A stretch of 64,000 bases of DNA, taken from Hyphomonadaceae bacterium. GTDB taxonomy: Bacteria > Pseudomonadota > Alphaproteobacteria > Caulobacterales > Hyphomonadaceae. The stretch covers positions 1 to 64,000 of the forward strand of contig JADKDU010000011.1 of NCBI GenBank assembly GCA_016714495.1. The letters run 5' to 3'. The position numbers were made by a program, and so were the translations under genes. Below are positions 27,419-35,236 of this stretch, in pieces. Position 1 is the first letter of the stretch, and each line of letters starts with the position of its first letter. The notes beneath the pieces were generated by a model. The model had not been told where the DNA came from. It saw only the letters and a program-made list of their open reading frames with translations, and ran no database searches.

Positions 27419-28570
27419 TCACTCTCCGTCAATGCGACGCCAGCCCTCGACTGTCAGGCCATATCCGTCAAGGCCCGGCAGTACGTTAGGCCGCGTATTA
27501 CTCATCAGGATCATGCGCCGCACGCCAAGATCCTTCAGGATCTGCGCCCCCACGCCATATTCGCGCAACGGGTGAGCCGGCTCTTCGGCGGCGGAAATGC
27601 CCTGCCCGCCCAGCGCACGGGCAATCTCCTCGCCCATGCCCATGCGCACGAACACCGCCACGCCCGGCTCGTCAGACGCCGCAAGCTTCTCCATCGCGCG
27701 CCGCACAAGCCCCTCGCGCTTGCCGGCCTCGCCAAGGAAGTCCGACAGGAAATCGATACGATGCACACGCACCAGCGTCGGCAGGTCGCCTTGCACCCGC
27801 CCCTTCACCAGCGCGACATGCTCCGCGCCATCCAGCGTGTTGCGGAACACCACGACGCGAAACTTGCCGCCCCACGCGCTCTCGAAGTCGCTTTCGATCC
27901 GGCGCTCGAGGAAACGGTCATGCCGCCGTCGCCACGCGATCAGGTCGGCGATCGTTCCAATCTTCATCCCGTGCAGTTGCGCGAACGTCACCAGCTCCGG
28001 CAGCCGCGCCATCGAGCCATCATCGTTCATGATCTCGCAGATCACCGCAGCCGGATACAGCCCGGCCAAACGCGAGATATCGACGCTTGCCTCGGTATGG
28101 CCCGCACGCACCAGCACGCCGCCTTCTCGCGCCACAAGTGGAAACACATGCCCCGGCGAAACAATGTCTGGAGCCGCCTTGGTCGGATCGATCGCGACCG
28201 CAATCGTATGCGCGCGGTCGTGTGCGGAGATGCCGGTGGTGACCCCTTCGCGCGCTTCGATCGAAACCGTGAAAGCCGTCTTCATGCTTTCGCGGTTCTC
28301 CCGCGCCATCATGTCAAGGTCGAGCAACTTGGCGCGATCCCGCGTCACCGACAGGCAGATCAAACCGCGCCCATGCTTGGCCATGAAGTTCACCTGCGCC
28401 GGCGTTGCGAATTGCGCCGGAATGATAAGGTCGCCTTCATTCTCGCGATCCTCGGCATCGACGAGGATGTACATCCGCCCGTTGCGCGCCTCCTCAACAA
28501 TCTCTTCAATCGGGGAGATCGCCGCGGAGAAGTCATAGTTCTCGGTGTGGTCTTTCATCAGCTTCGCCAT
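27419..28570 (-). CDS. ribB: 3,4-dihydroxy-2-butanone-4-phosphate synthase with degenerate GTP cyclohydrolase II-like domain (RibBX type)
   Basis: The N-terminal half (to about residue 215) is a complete RibB that converts ribulose 5-phosphate to dihydroxybutanone phosphate. It shows DAEDRENEGDLIIPAQFATP and GHVFPLVAREGGVLVRAGHTEASVD. The C-terminal half resembles RibA but has lost the zinc site: where RibA has a three-Cys cluster after VRVH, this protein has VRVHRIDFLSDFLG with no Cys. It therefore cannot be a normal GTP cyclohydrolase II, and ribA must lie elsewhere. It overlaps ribE by 13 bases and is followed closely by ribH. Confidence 0.92.
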   Translation of the reverse strand: MAKLMKDHTENYDFSAAISPIEEIVEEARNGRMYILVDAEDRENEGDLIIPAQFATPAQVNFMAKHGRGLICLSVTRDRAKLLDLDMMARENRESMKTAFTVSIEAREGVTTGISAHDRAHTIAVAIDPTKAAPDIVSPGHVFPLVAREGGVLVRAGHTEASVDISRLAGLYPAAVICEIMNDDGSMARLPELVTFAQLHGMKIGTIADLIAWRRRHDRFLERRIESDFESAWGGKFRVVVFRNTLDGAEHVALVKGRVQGDLPTLVRVHRIDFLSDFLGEAGKREGLVRRAMEKLAASDEPGVAVFVRMGMGEEIARALGGQGISAAEEPAHPLREYGVGAQILKDLGVRRMILMSNTRPNVLPGLDGYGLTVEGWRRIDGE

Positions 28571-29175
28571 TCAAGCATGCGCGCGACGTATCGCGCGAGC
28601 ATGTCCACTTCCAGATTGACCTTGTCGCCTTGGCTACGCTCGCCCAACGTCGTCACCGACAGCGTGTGCGGGATCAGCGAAACCTCGAACCAGGCGTCAC
28701 CTGCCGCAGCGCTCACCGCCGATACCGTCAGCGACACCCCGTCGACCGAGACCGAACCTTTCTCGGCGAAGAATTTCGAAAGCTGCTGGGGGACTGAGAC
28801 GCGCATCACGCGGCTGTCGCCCATCTGCCTGATCTGGCTCAGCTCTCCCAATCCGTCGACATGCCCGTAGACCAGATGCCCGCCCAGCTCGTCGCCCACC
28901 TTCAGCGACAGCTCCAGGTTCACCAACGAGCCCTGCCTCCAGCTTCCCAGCGTCGTCCGCGACAATGTCTCAGGAATGGCCTCGACAGCCCACCACGAGC
29001 CATCATCGTCCGGCCCGAAATCGACCAGCGTCAGGCACACGCCGGAATGCTGAACCGATGCGCCCAACTGCAGCTGTTCGACGCGATACCGGCTGCGCAC
29101 CGTCACACGCCGTATGCCATTCGCATCCTCGACGGACGCGACACGACCAACATCGGTAACCAGTCCGGTGAACAT
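28558..29175 (-). CDS. ribE: Riboflavin synthase subunit alpha
   Basis: This enzyme dismutates two lumazine molecules to give riboflavin. The 205-residue protein consists of two lumazine-binding barrels. The first starts MFTGLVTDVG and contains HSGVCLTLV; the second contains GGHLVYGHVDGLG and SVDGVSLTVSAV. The length is normal. It is translationally coupled to ribB by overlap. Upstream lies an opposite-strand TPR gene that separates it from ribD. Confidence 0.95.
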   Translation of the reverse strand: MFTGLVTDVGRVASVEDANGIRRVTVRSRYRVEQLQLGASVQHSGVCLTLVDFGPDDDGSWWAVEAIPETLSRTTLGSWRQGSLVNLELSLKVGDELGGHLVYGHVDGLGELSQIRQMGDSRVMRVSVPQQLSKFFAEKGSVSVDGVSLTVSAVSAAAGDAWFEVSLIPHTLSVTTLGERSQGDKVNLEVDMLARYVARMLEWRS

Positions 29176-29361
29176 TCAAACATCCTGAACGGGGTCCGTC
29201 CGAACCTCGGTTCCAAGCCGCTACGACGCTACGGGCGGGATGACAACCTTCGCCCCGCCACAGGTAGGGTTAGCCGCCCTCAACACCAACCGGACAGCCA
29301 AAGGTTATTGCGAACCGGCCTGCCTCATGGTCGAAAAGACGCAGGGATTCGGGGAGTTTTC

Positions 29362-30036
29362 ATGCGCCGCTTAGGTCTGATCGCGCTACTGGCCGCAAGC
29401 TTGGCTGATCCTGCCTTCGCCCAGACGTCTGACTGGAACTACGAAGCTGGCCTCTGCTACGACACCAAGACTCCCGCCGCCGACCGCCTCCCCCGCTGCA
29501 CCGCCGCGATCGACCTCGGCAAGAAGCAATCCATGAACGTCCTCGACGAGGCGAAGCTCTTCACCTACCGCTCCGACGCCTACCTCTCCATGAGGGACTA
29601 CCCGAACGCCATCGCTGACGCCGATGCAGCGGTGAAGGCGAGTGCTTACGACACGCAGGCGCTCAATATGCAGTGCTGGACCCGCGCTGTGGCCAACGTC
29701 GAACTCGATAAGGCTCGCGCGGCCTGCACAGAGGCGATCCGGATCAACAAGGACGACCCCAATCCGTTCGACAGTCGTGGTCTCGTAAACCTGCGCGACG
29801 GCAAATGGGCCGAGGCGTTCGAAGATTATAGGGTCGCTGCCCGCTTCCTCACCATGCCGTACTCGCGCTACGGCGCTGGCCTCGCGGTCATCGCTTATGG
29901 CGATGTCCCAAGGGGCGAAGGCCTTGTCGCGACAGCCCTCGGACGCGACCCCAAAGCTGGCGACCAACTCAACGAACTCGGCTTTACGCCTGAGAAGATG
30001 AAGACGATCGGCGCCGCGAAGCCGAAATCCAACTAG
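29362..30036 (+). CDS. Secreted TPR-repeat protein
   Basis: A 224-residue protein with a cleavable signal peptide (MRRLGLIALLAASLADPAFAQ) and three or four tetratricopeptide-like units (AKLFTYRSDAYLSMRDYPNAIADADAAVKA, then EAIRINKDDPNPFDSRGLVNL). Four Cys in the N-terminal half may form disulfides in the periplasm. The start at 29362 has GGGGAG upstream. It lies on the opposite strand inside the rib operon, overlapping the ribD stop by four bases. It therefore looks like an insertion into an older gene order. Confidence 0.8.
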   Translation: MRRLGLIALLAASLADPAFAQTSDWNYEAGLCYDTKTPAADRLPRCTAAIDLGKKQSMNVLDEAKLFTYRSDAYLSMRDYPNAIADADAAVKASAYDTQALNMQCWTRAVANVELDKARAACTEAIRINKDDPNPFDSRGLVNLRDGKWAEAFEDYRVAARFLTMPYSRYGAGLAVIAYGDVPRGEGLVATALGRDPKAGDQLNELGFTPEKMKTIGAAKPKSN

Positions 30037-30713
30037 ACTCGCGTGTAACTTTCCCAGAGATCGACGCCCAACTCGCGCACGCTCGTCCGTGCAAACCGCG
30101 GCGCCGCGTCCAGCGCCTCAATCACCAGCGCGCCAAGACATGGCCGCCCATCGCCGCCCAGCAGCACCGGCGCCCGGAACCACTCGATCCGGTCCACCAG
30201 TCCTGCCTTCACGAATGAAGCGGCCAATTGCCCACCGCCTTCCACCATCATCGAGGCCAAGCCCGCGCGCTGCGCCGAGTTCATCATCTCAATCAACGAC
30301 ACACTGCTCGACCCTTCGCCCGCCGGCAGCATCCAGAACTGCAGGCCGCGCGTCGAAGGCCAGCGTTCCAGATCCATCGTCTCGAGCGTGGCCACCGCCA
30401 CCGGTCCCATCTCCAGCGTCGAGAACAGCTTCGCACTCGCCGGCACCCGCCCCCGACTGTCCGCCACCACGCGCAAAGGCTGCTTTTCTGGCATCGGATC
30501 GGTCCGCGCGGTCAGCTCCGGATCATCCGCCAGCACGGTTTCTGACCCGACGATCACCGCGTCATGCGCCGCGCGCAGGCGATGCACTTCCGCCCGCGCC
30601 GCCTCGCCCGTAATCCACCTGCTGCGACCGCTCGCCAATGCGATCCGCCCGTCGAGCGATGTCGCAAGCTTCAAGGTGACGACAGGACGCAAGGAGGGAG
30701 CCGAACCGCTCAT
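30033..30713 (-). CDS. Stand-alone RibD reductase-domain protein
   Basis: The 226-residue protein corresponds only to the C-terminal reductase domain of RibD, which reduces the ribosyl side chain with NADPH. It shows TLKLATSLDGRIAL, HDAVIVGSETVLADDPELTAR and MVEGGGQLAASF. The N-terminal deaminase domain (with its HAE and PCxxxGRTPPC zinc motifs) is absent, and no space for it exists because the ATG overlaps the nrdR stop. The deaminase must be encoded elsewhere, or this is a paralog. The position between nrdR and ribE is that of ribD in relatives. Confidence 0.85.
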   Translation of the reverse strand: MSGSAPSLRPVVTLKLATSLDGRIALASGRSRWITGEAARAEVHRLRAAHDAVIVGSETVLADDPELTARTDPMPEKQPLRVVADSRGRVPASAKLFSTLEMGPVAVATLETMDLERWPSTRGLQFWMLPAGEGSSSVSLIEMMNSAQRAGLASMMVEGGGQLAASFVKAGLVDRIEWFRAPVLLGGDGRPCLGALVIEALDAAPRFARTSVRELGVDLWESYTRV

Positions 30714-31183
30714 TCCTTTTCGCCGTTTCCCTCGTCCTCGGTCTGCTTGGCGACAAACGCCGCGAAGTCCGCGGGAGATTTGAAGTCCTTGTAGACCGAC
30801 GCGTACCGAATGAAGCCCACCGGATCGAGCCCGCTCAGCGACTCCATCACCATCTCACCGATGTCGGATGTCTTGATCTCGCTCTCGCCCATGTTCTCAA
30901 GCTGGCGCACGATGCCGGAGATCATGTGGTCGAGCTGATCTTCGCTTACCGGCCGCTTCTGCAGCGCGATCTTCAACGATCGCCGCAGCTTGTCCCGCTC
31001 GAAGGCAGCCTTGCGCCCATCGCGCTTCACAACGATCAGGTCGCGCAACTGCACCCGCTCGAATGTCGTGAACCGCCCGCCGCAATTGGTGCACCCGCGC
31101 CGCCTGCGCACAGCGGTATCTTCTTCAGCCGGGCGGCTGTCCTTCACAACTGAGTCTGCGAAACCGCAGTAGGGACAGCGCAA
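30710..31183 (-). CDS. nrdR: Transcriptional repressor NrdR
   Basis: NrdR represses ribonucleotide reductase genes in response to dATP/ATP. The 157-residue protein has an N-terminal zinc ribbon (Cys3, Cys6, Cys31, Cys34 in CPYC and CTNC) followed by an ATP-cone (VVKRDGRKAAFERDKLRRSLKIA). It lies 18 bases after glyA and overlaps ribD by four bases. Confidence 0.95.
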   Translation of the reverse strand: MRCPYCGFADSVVKDSRPAEEDTAVRRRRGCTNCGGRFTTFERVQLRDLIVVKRDGRKAAFERDKLRRSLKIALQKRPVSEDQLDHMISGIVRQLENMGESEIKTSDIGEMVMESLSGLDPVGFIRYASVYKDFKSPADFAAFVAKQTEDEGNGEKE

Positions 31184-31201
31184 ATATTCACCCCTTCGAA
31201 A

Positions 31202-32500
31202 TCAACCCCACGGCGCGGCGTAGATCGGGAATCGCGCGGTCAGCGCCTTCACTTCCTCACGCACCTTGGTCTCGACAGCGGCCGTATCGCCACCGGCAGC
31301 AAGCGCATCAACAATCTCGATCATCCAGGCGCCAACCTGCTTGAACTCTGCGGCGCCGAACCCGCGCGTCGTCGCCGCCGGCGAACCGACACGCACGCCC
31401 GAAGTCACCATAGGCTTTTCGGGATCGAACGGCACGCCATTCTTGTTGCAGGTGATGTAGGCGCGCTCGAGGGCCTTCTCGGTCGCATTGCCCTTCACGC
31501 CCTTGGGACGCAGGTCGACCAGCATCAGGTGCGTATCCGTGCCGCCCGATACGATATCCAGCCCACCCGCCTTCAGCGTCTGCGCCAGCGCGTTGGCGTT
31601 GTCGATCACAGCCTGCGCATAAGCCTTGAACGACGGTTTTAGCGCCTCGCCAAAGGCCACTGCCTTGCCCGCGATGACATGCATCAGCGGTCCGCCCTGG
31701 ATTCCGGGGAACACGGCCGAGTTGATCTTCTTCGCGATCGCATCGTCATTCGTCAGCACCATACCGCCGCGCGGGCCCCGCAACGTCTTGTGCGTCGTCG
31801 TTGTCACCACATGTGCGTGGGGCAGCGGGCTCGGGATCAGCCCCGCCGCCACGAGACCGGCAAAGTGCGCCATGTCCACCATGAAGTACGCGCCGACTTC
31901 ATCCGCGATCTGACGGAACGCCGCAAAGTCGATCGTGCGTGAATAGGCCGAGCCGCCCGCGATGATGATCTTCGGCGAAGACTCCTTCGCCGCCTTGCGC
32001 ACATCGTCCATATCAATCCGGCCGTCCTGCAGCCGCACGCCGTAGGAGTGCGCCTTGAACCATTTGCCCGACTGGTTGGCCTTTGCCCCATGCGTCAAGT
32101 GTCCGCCCGCATCGAGGCTCATGCCGAGGATACTGTCTCCCGGCGCGATCAGCGCATTGAACACCGCCTGGTTGGCCTGGCTGCCCGAAGACGGCTGCAC
32201 GTTCGCGAACTCGCACCCGAACAACTGCTTCGCCCGGTCGATCGCCAGCGTCTCGACTTCGTCGACGAATTCGCAACCGCCATAGTAGCGCTTGCCCGGA
32301 TACCCCTCGGCGTACTTGTTGGTCAGCAGCGAGCCCTGCGCCTCAAGTACTGCTCGGGAGACGATGTTTTCCGACGCGATCAACTCGATTTGATGAGACT
32401 GACGTCCCAGTTCTTGGCCGATCCACTTGGCGATTACTGGATCAGCTTCCCCAAGACCCGCCGAAAAGAACCCCTTCGTGAGGGTATTCGACTGGCTCAT
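31202..32500 (-). CDS. glyA: Serine hydroxymethyltransferase
   Basis: GlyA interconverts serine and glycine while charging tetrahydrofolate with a one-carbon unit. The start at 32500 gives 432 residues beginning MSQSNTLTKGFF; the upstream in-frame ATG at 32566 adds an unlikely leader. Key segments are ELIASENIVS, YAEGYPGKRYYGGC, the PLP-lysine region TTTTHKTLRGPRGG and the C-terminal VRVGSPAATTRGF. It heads the glyA-nrdR-rib run and is divergent from mucR, with 241 bases between. Confidence 0.96.
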   Translation of the reverse strand: MSQSNTLTKGFFSAGLGEADPVIAKWIGQELGRQSHQIELIASENIVSRAVLEAQGSLLTNKYAEGYPGKRYYGGCEFVDEVETLAIDRAKQLFGCEFANVQPSSGSQANQAVFNALIAPGDSILGMSLDAGGHLTHGAKANQSGKWFKAHSYGVRLQDGRIDMDDVRKAAKESSPKIIIAGGSAYSRTIDFAAFRQIADEVGAYFMVDMAHFAGLVAAGLIPSPLPHAHVVTTTTHKTLRGPRGGMVLTNDDAIAKKINSAVFPGIQGGPLMHVIAGKAVAFGEALKPSFKAYAQAVIDNANALAQTLKAGGLDIVSGGTDTHLMLVDLRPKGVKGNATEKALERAYITCNKNGVPFDPEKPMVTSGVRVGSPAATTRGFGAAEFKQVGAWMIEIVDALAAGGDTAAVETKVREEVKALTARFPIYAAPWG

Positions 32501-32741
32501 CGGCGCGACTCCAAGCGTTTCGGGGCGAATTTCACGGGCGATAAGGATTCCCCCGCGCCTTGGCAAGCCTCACGGGAACTTCACGGAAGCGATGAGCCGA
32601 TCTCACTCACTGCTAGGGTGATCCCGATGGATTAGAATCAGTATTCCGGCTTAATCTGCGGTCAGTTACTTGGTCTTATTTGCACTCGTCTGATGATGAT
32701 GCGTCTAGCAGGCACGCTGATCGGTTGAGTGGGAAGAAAAA

Positions 32742-33173
32742 ATGCCAGAAGCATCAGGCAATTCTGCGCTGCCAAATGAAGATCTTCTCAACATAACTTC
32801 TCAGATCGTGTCATCATTTGTTTCCAACAACCCGGTGACCACAGACAGCCTGCCCGAAGTCATCCGTTCTGTTTACCGCACAGTGTCTTCTCTTTCAGCC
32901 GGGCCAGAAACGAGGTCCGACGAAAAGCTGAAACCTGCCGTGCCAGTGAGTAAGTCTGTCACCGAAGACTACATCATCTGTCTCGAAGACGGCCGTAAGC
33001 TGAAGATGCTCAAGCGCTACCTGCGCTCGCGCTATGACATGAGCCCCGACGACTACCGCCGTCGCTGGTCGCTTCCCGCCGACTATCCGATGGTCGCGCC
33101 CAGCTATACAGAGCGCCGCAGCGAATTCGCCAAGAAGATCGGCCTGGGCAAAGGGGTCCGCAAAGTCAGGTAA
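32742..33173 (+). CDS. MucR/Ros family transcriptional regulator
   Basis: A 143-residue regulator of the MucR family, which acts as an H-NS-like DNA-binding protein in alphaproteobacteria. The N-terminal helix (LLNITSQIVSSFVSNNPV) fits the oligomerisation domain. The DNA-binding part reads CLEDGRKLKMLKRYLRSRYDMSPDDYRRRW, then LPADYPMVAPSYTERRSEFAKKIGLG. Of the classical zinc ligands only the first Cys is evident: the second Cys is Asp, and the His of KRHL is Tyr here. The fold may thus be zinc-independent. It stands alone between divergent glyA and a convergent small gene. Confidence 0.88.
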   Translation: MPEASGNSALPNEDLLNITSQIVSSFVSNNPVTTDSLPEVIRSVYRTVSSLSAGPETRSDEKLKPAVPVSKSVTEDYIICLEDGRKLKMLKRYLRSRYDMSPDDYRRRWSLPADYPMVAPSYTERRSEFAKKIGLGKGVRKVR

Positions 33174-33185
33174 GGCGCCGCCGCC

Positions 33186-33425
33186 CTAGGCAATCCACCC
33201 GCCCTTCTTGTCCGGTCTCTTCCCGGTATCCTCCGTCTCGCGCGATTTGCCGCGAACATAAGCCAGCTTCGCCCGCGCCAGCCGCTCGATATCGCTCTGG
33301 GCCGCATTCGCCGGCGCCACGAACACGACTTCGAGGCCGTCGCCCGCCGACACGGCGCGCACCTCCATGGCGCCGCGCATACGGTTCATCTCCAGCAGGA
33401 TCTCGCTGTCAGGACTGCCGACCAT
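33186..33425 (-). CDS. Small conserved hypothetical protein (DUF6898-like)
   Basis: A 79-residue soluble protein starting MVGSPDSEILLEMNRM, with strands AMEVRAVSAGDGLEVVFVAPA and a basic C-terminal tail (SRETEDTGKRPDKKGGW). It resembles small alphaproteobacterial proteins catalogued as DUF6898, but I recall that family only loosely. The start at 33425 is chosen because the reading upstream of it is Ser/Arg-rich and overlaps the neighbouring gene. It follows the next gene by 31 bases on the same strand. Confidence 0.55.
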   Translation of the reverse strand: MVGSPDSEILLEMNRMRGAMEVRAVSAGDGLEVVFVAPANAAQSDIERLARAKLAYVRGKSRETEDTGKRPDKKGGWIA

Positions 33426-33456
33426 GCCGGGAGAATGCCTCCTTCGGCCGCTTATG

Positions 33457-34263
33457 TCATCCGCTGTGCGGGTCATAGAAGTCGATCGAACACCCGGTGA
33501 TTTCGTAGCGCCAGGAAGAAGCCTGCTCCTGTCCAACGCGCTGCGCCACAAACGCGATGATCTCATCGCGGCTGGACAGCGGCGTCCCGGTCGCCGCCTC
33601 CCAGTGCTCAGCCGCGGGCACTTCGATGCTGAACTTTAGCGCGCCGCCGCACATCTCATACGGAAAGGCGATCCGTGCATCGCCATCGACATAGGTGATC
33701 GTCCCGGCCCGATAGGTCCCTTCATAGTCCACGCGCCGGGACAACTTCCGCGCCAGCGCGCGGCCCGATGCAGCCCGCATTTCTAGATCAAGATCGGGAA
33801 TGACATTGCCGAACCCGTCCCGATACACGATCGGACCGCGCGGCTCCTCTTCAGCCGGCGCGACCCGTTCCGGGTCGAGCGGCTTCACGCCCGGCGCCAG
33901 TTTTCGCAGCTCGATCTCGTGCCGCCAACCTTCGGCGTGACTGATCGCAATAAGGTAATCGCCCGGCGCCCATGCCAGCGTGTCCCACAGGATCTGCACG
34001 CTGCCATTCAGCCGGCTCATCACAGGCGCGCGCTCGATCAAATCGCCATCGCACGTCACGGTCAGTTCGCCATAGCCCTGATAGCCCGGCCGCGGCAGCC
34101 AGAGCATGAGTTGCTGCGAGCCGGAATAATGCACGAACCGGACGACTGGCTGGCCAGCCTCTCCTGTCCCGCCCGATGCGCGAATATTGCCAATGGCGAT
34201 TTGGCCTTCGTGCGTCATGTGAGAATCCGTAACTTCAGTTACCAGGCCCACTACCATTGTCAC
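33457..34263 (-). CDS. Conserved hypothetical protein
   Basis: A 268-residue protein with no recognised domain. The middle contains WLPRPGYQGYGELTVTCDGD and WDTLAWAPGDYLIAISHAEGW, suggesting beta-sandwich structure. The last part reads TITYVDGDARIAFPYEMCGG and WRYEITGCSIDFYD. There is no signal peptide or membrane segment. It is probably co-transcribed with the small gene downstream. Its function is unknown. Confidence 0.6.
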   Translation of the reverse strand: MTMVVGLVTEVTDSHMTHEGQIAIGNIRASGGTGEAGQPVVRFVHYSGSQQLMLWLPRPGYQGYGELTVTCDGDLIERAPVMSRLNGSVQILWDTLAWAPGDYLIAISHAEGWRHEIELRKLAPGVKPLDPERVAPAEEEPRGPIVYRDGFGNVIPDLDLEMRAASGRALARKLSRRVDYEGTYRAGTITYVDGDARIAFPYEMCGGALKFSIEVPAAEHWEAATGTPLSSRDEIIAFVAQRVGQEQASSWRYEITGCSIDFYDPHSG

Positions 34264-34383
34264 AGGGCAAGCATATCATGGCTGGCCATACCGGTCGAAA
34301 ACCGTGAACTTCAACTGCTATCTTCGCTCGCTCTTCACCGTGCAAGGCGTAGATTCCCTTCAGCCACATGCGTGAGGGCCCCG

Positions 34384-34638
34384 ATGGACAAGCCAAGCAA
34401 AACCGGCCTCGGCCGCCTCGGTGAAACGCTTCTCTATGTCTTCGGCGCGTGGATTGCGCTGACTGTCTTCATCCTCGCTCTGCCCTGGGCGCCGGAAGAT
34501 TTCTTCATGCAGGCGGCCCGCCTGGTCCTGCTGTTCGCCGCCGGCATAGCGCTGCTGATTTCGGTCGTCGGCTCGGCCGCGGGCCTGCTGGGCGTCTTCG
34601 GCGGGATGTCCGTCAAGGACACCGCGCCGAAGCCTTAG
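34384..34638 (+). CDS. Small membrane protein with two transmembrane helices
   Basis: An 84-residue protein with two hydrophobic segments (LLYVFGAWIALTVFILALPW and a second at about 44-72 rich in Leu/Ala/Gly) joined by WAPEDFFMQ. The start at 34384 is preceded by GTGAGGG. No family was recognised. It is convergent with the next membrane-protein gene. Confidence 0.6.
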   Translation: MDKPSKTGLGRLGETLLYVFGAWIALTVFILALPWAPEDFFMQAARLVLLFAAGIALLISVVGSAAGLLGVFGGMSVKDTAPKP

Positions 34639-34647
34639 CCTGGAAGC

Positions 34648-35059
34648 TTACGCCCGAACCGCTAGCCGCATCGCGCGAAGCGCGACAGCGATCACGCTCG
34701 CCGCGAAGGCAGCCATTCCAAGAAAAGCCGACAGCGATCCGACAATGATCCCCGGCTGAACCCACACAGCATCAAAGCCGCTAAGCTTCGCCGCCAGCGA
34801 GGGGATCATGACCACCGGCCCGAATGTCGAGAGCCAGAGATTAACCCACACCAGCTTGGCCGGCGCCCGTTCCTGCGCCAGCGCATAAAAGGCGCCCATG
34901 AGCGAACAGCTGACCCAGCCGAGCAGGTTGAGGTGGGCATGGGCGGAAAACGTCGAATGGTTTTCGGCAACCCCCATTGCCATGCCCCAAGCCATGCCGG
35001 TCACGCCGCACAGAGCCGCAAACAAAGAACGCCATCGCGATAACTGGCATGAACTGCAT
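34648..35059 (-). pseudogene. Small four-helix membrane protein, frame break near the N terminus
   Basis: The coherent reading starts MQFMPVIAMAFF at 35059 and breaks near 35018-35028 (TTCTTTGTTTGC on this strand). It continues one frame over as ALCGVTGMAWGMAMG, then through NHSTFSAHAHLNLLGW to the end at 34648. The HAHLNLLGW motif and four helices resemble small haem-copper-oxidase-like membrane proteins found near respiratory genes. The alternative single-frame start at 35121 gives an Arg/Cys-rich leader that looks wrong. One extra base would explain everything. Confidence 0.6.
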
Positions 35060-35184
35060 GCTTTATTGATACGGCGTGTTGTCCGCCGATGTTTTCGTTG
35101 AACCGAAGCGTCAGCCGCCAACTTGGGAGTGAGGCGCGCGATCTAGCGGCAAAGCCGCAATCGGTCGCGCGAGCAAAACGCGAA

Positions 35185-35211
35185 GGGCCGCGGAGAAAGA
35201 CTCCGCGGCCC
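35185..35211. terminator. Hairpin downstream of hemA
   Basis: A perfect 11-base stem (GGGCCGCGGAG with CTCCGCGGCCC) around a five-base AAAGA loop, 26 bases after the hemA stop. The following T-run on the minus strand is weak, so it may work as a stabilising or bidirectional terminator. Confidence 0.6.
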
Positions 35212-35236
35212 CGATTTCTCTAATCGTCTTAAAGCC

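Noticed and set aside
27164..28870. 568-codon plus-strand ORF across ribH and ribB
   Set aside because: Antisense of two certain rib genes; composition is Arg/His-biased.
29176..29361. FMN riboswitch upstream of ribE
   Set aside because: The 186 bases lack the conserved RFN-element sequence blocks, so no riboswitch is called.
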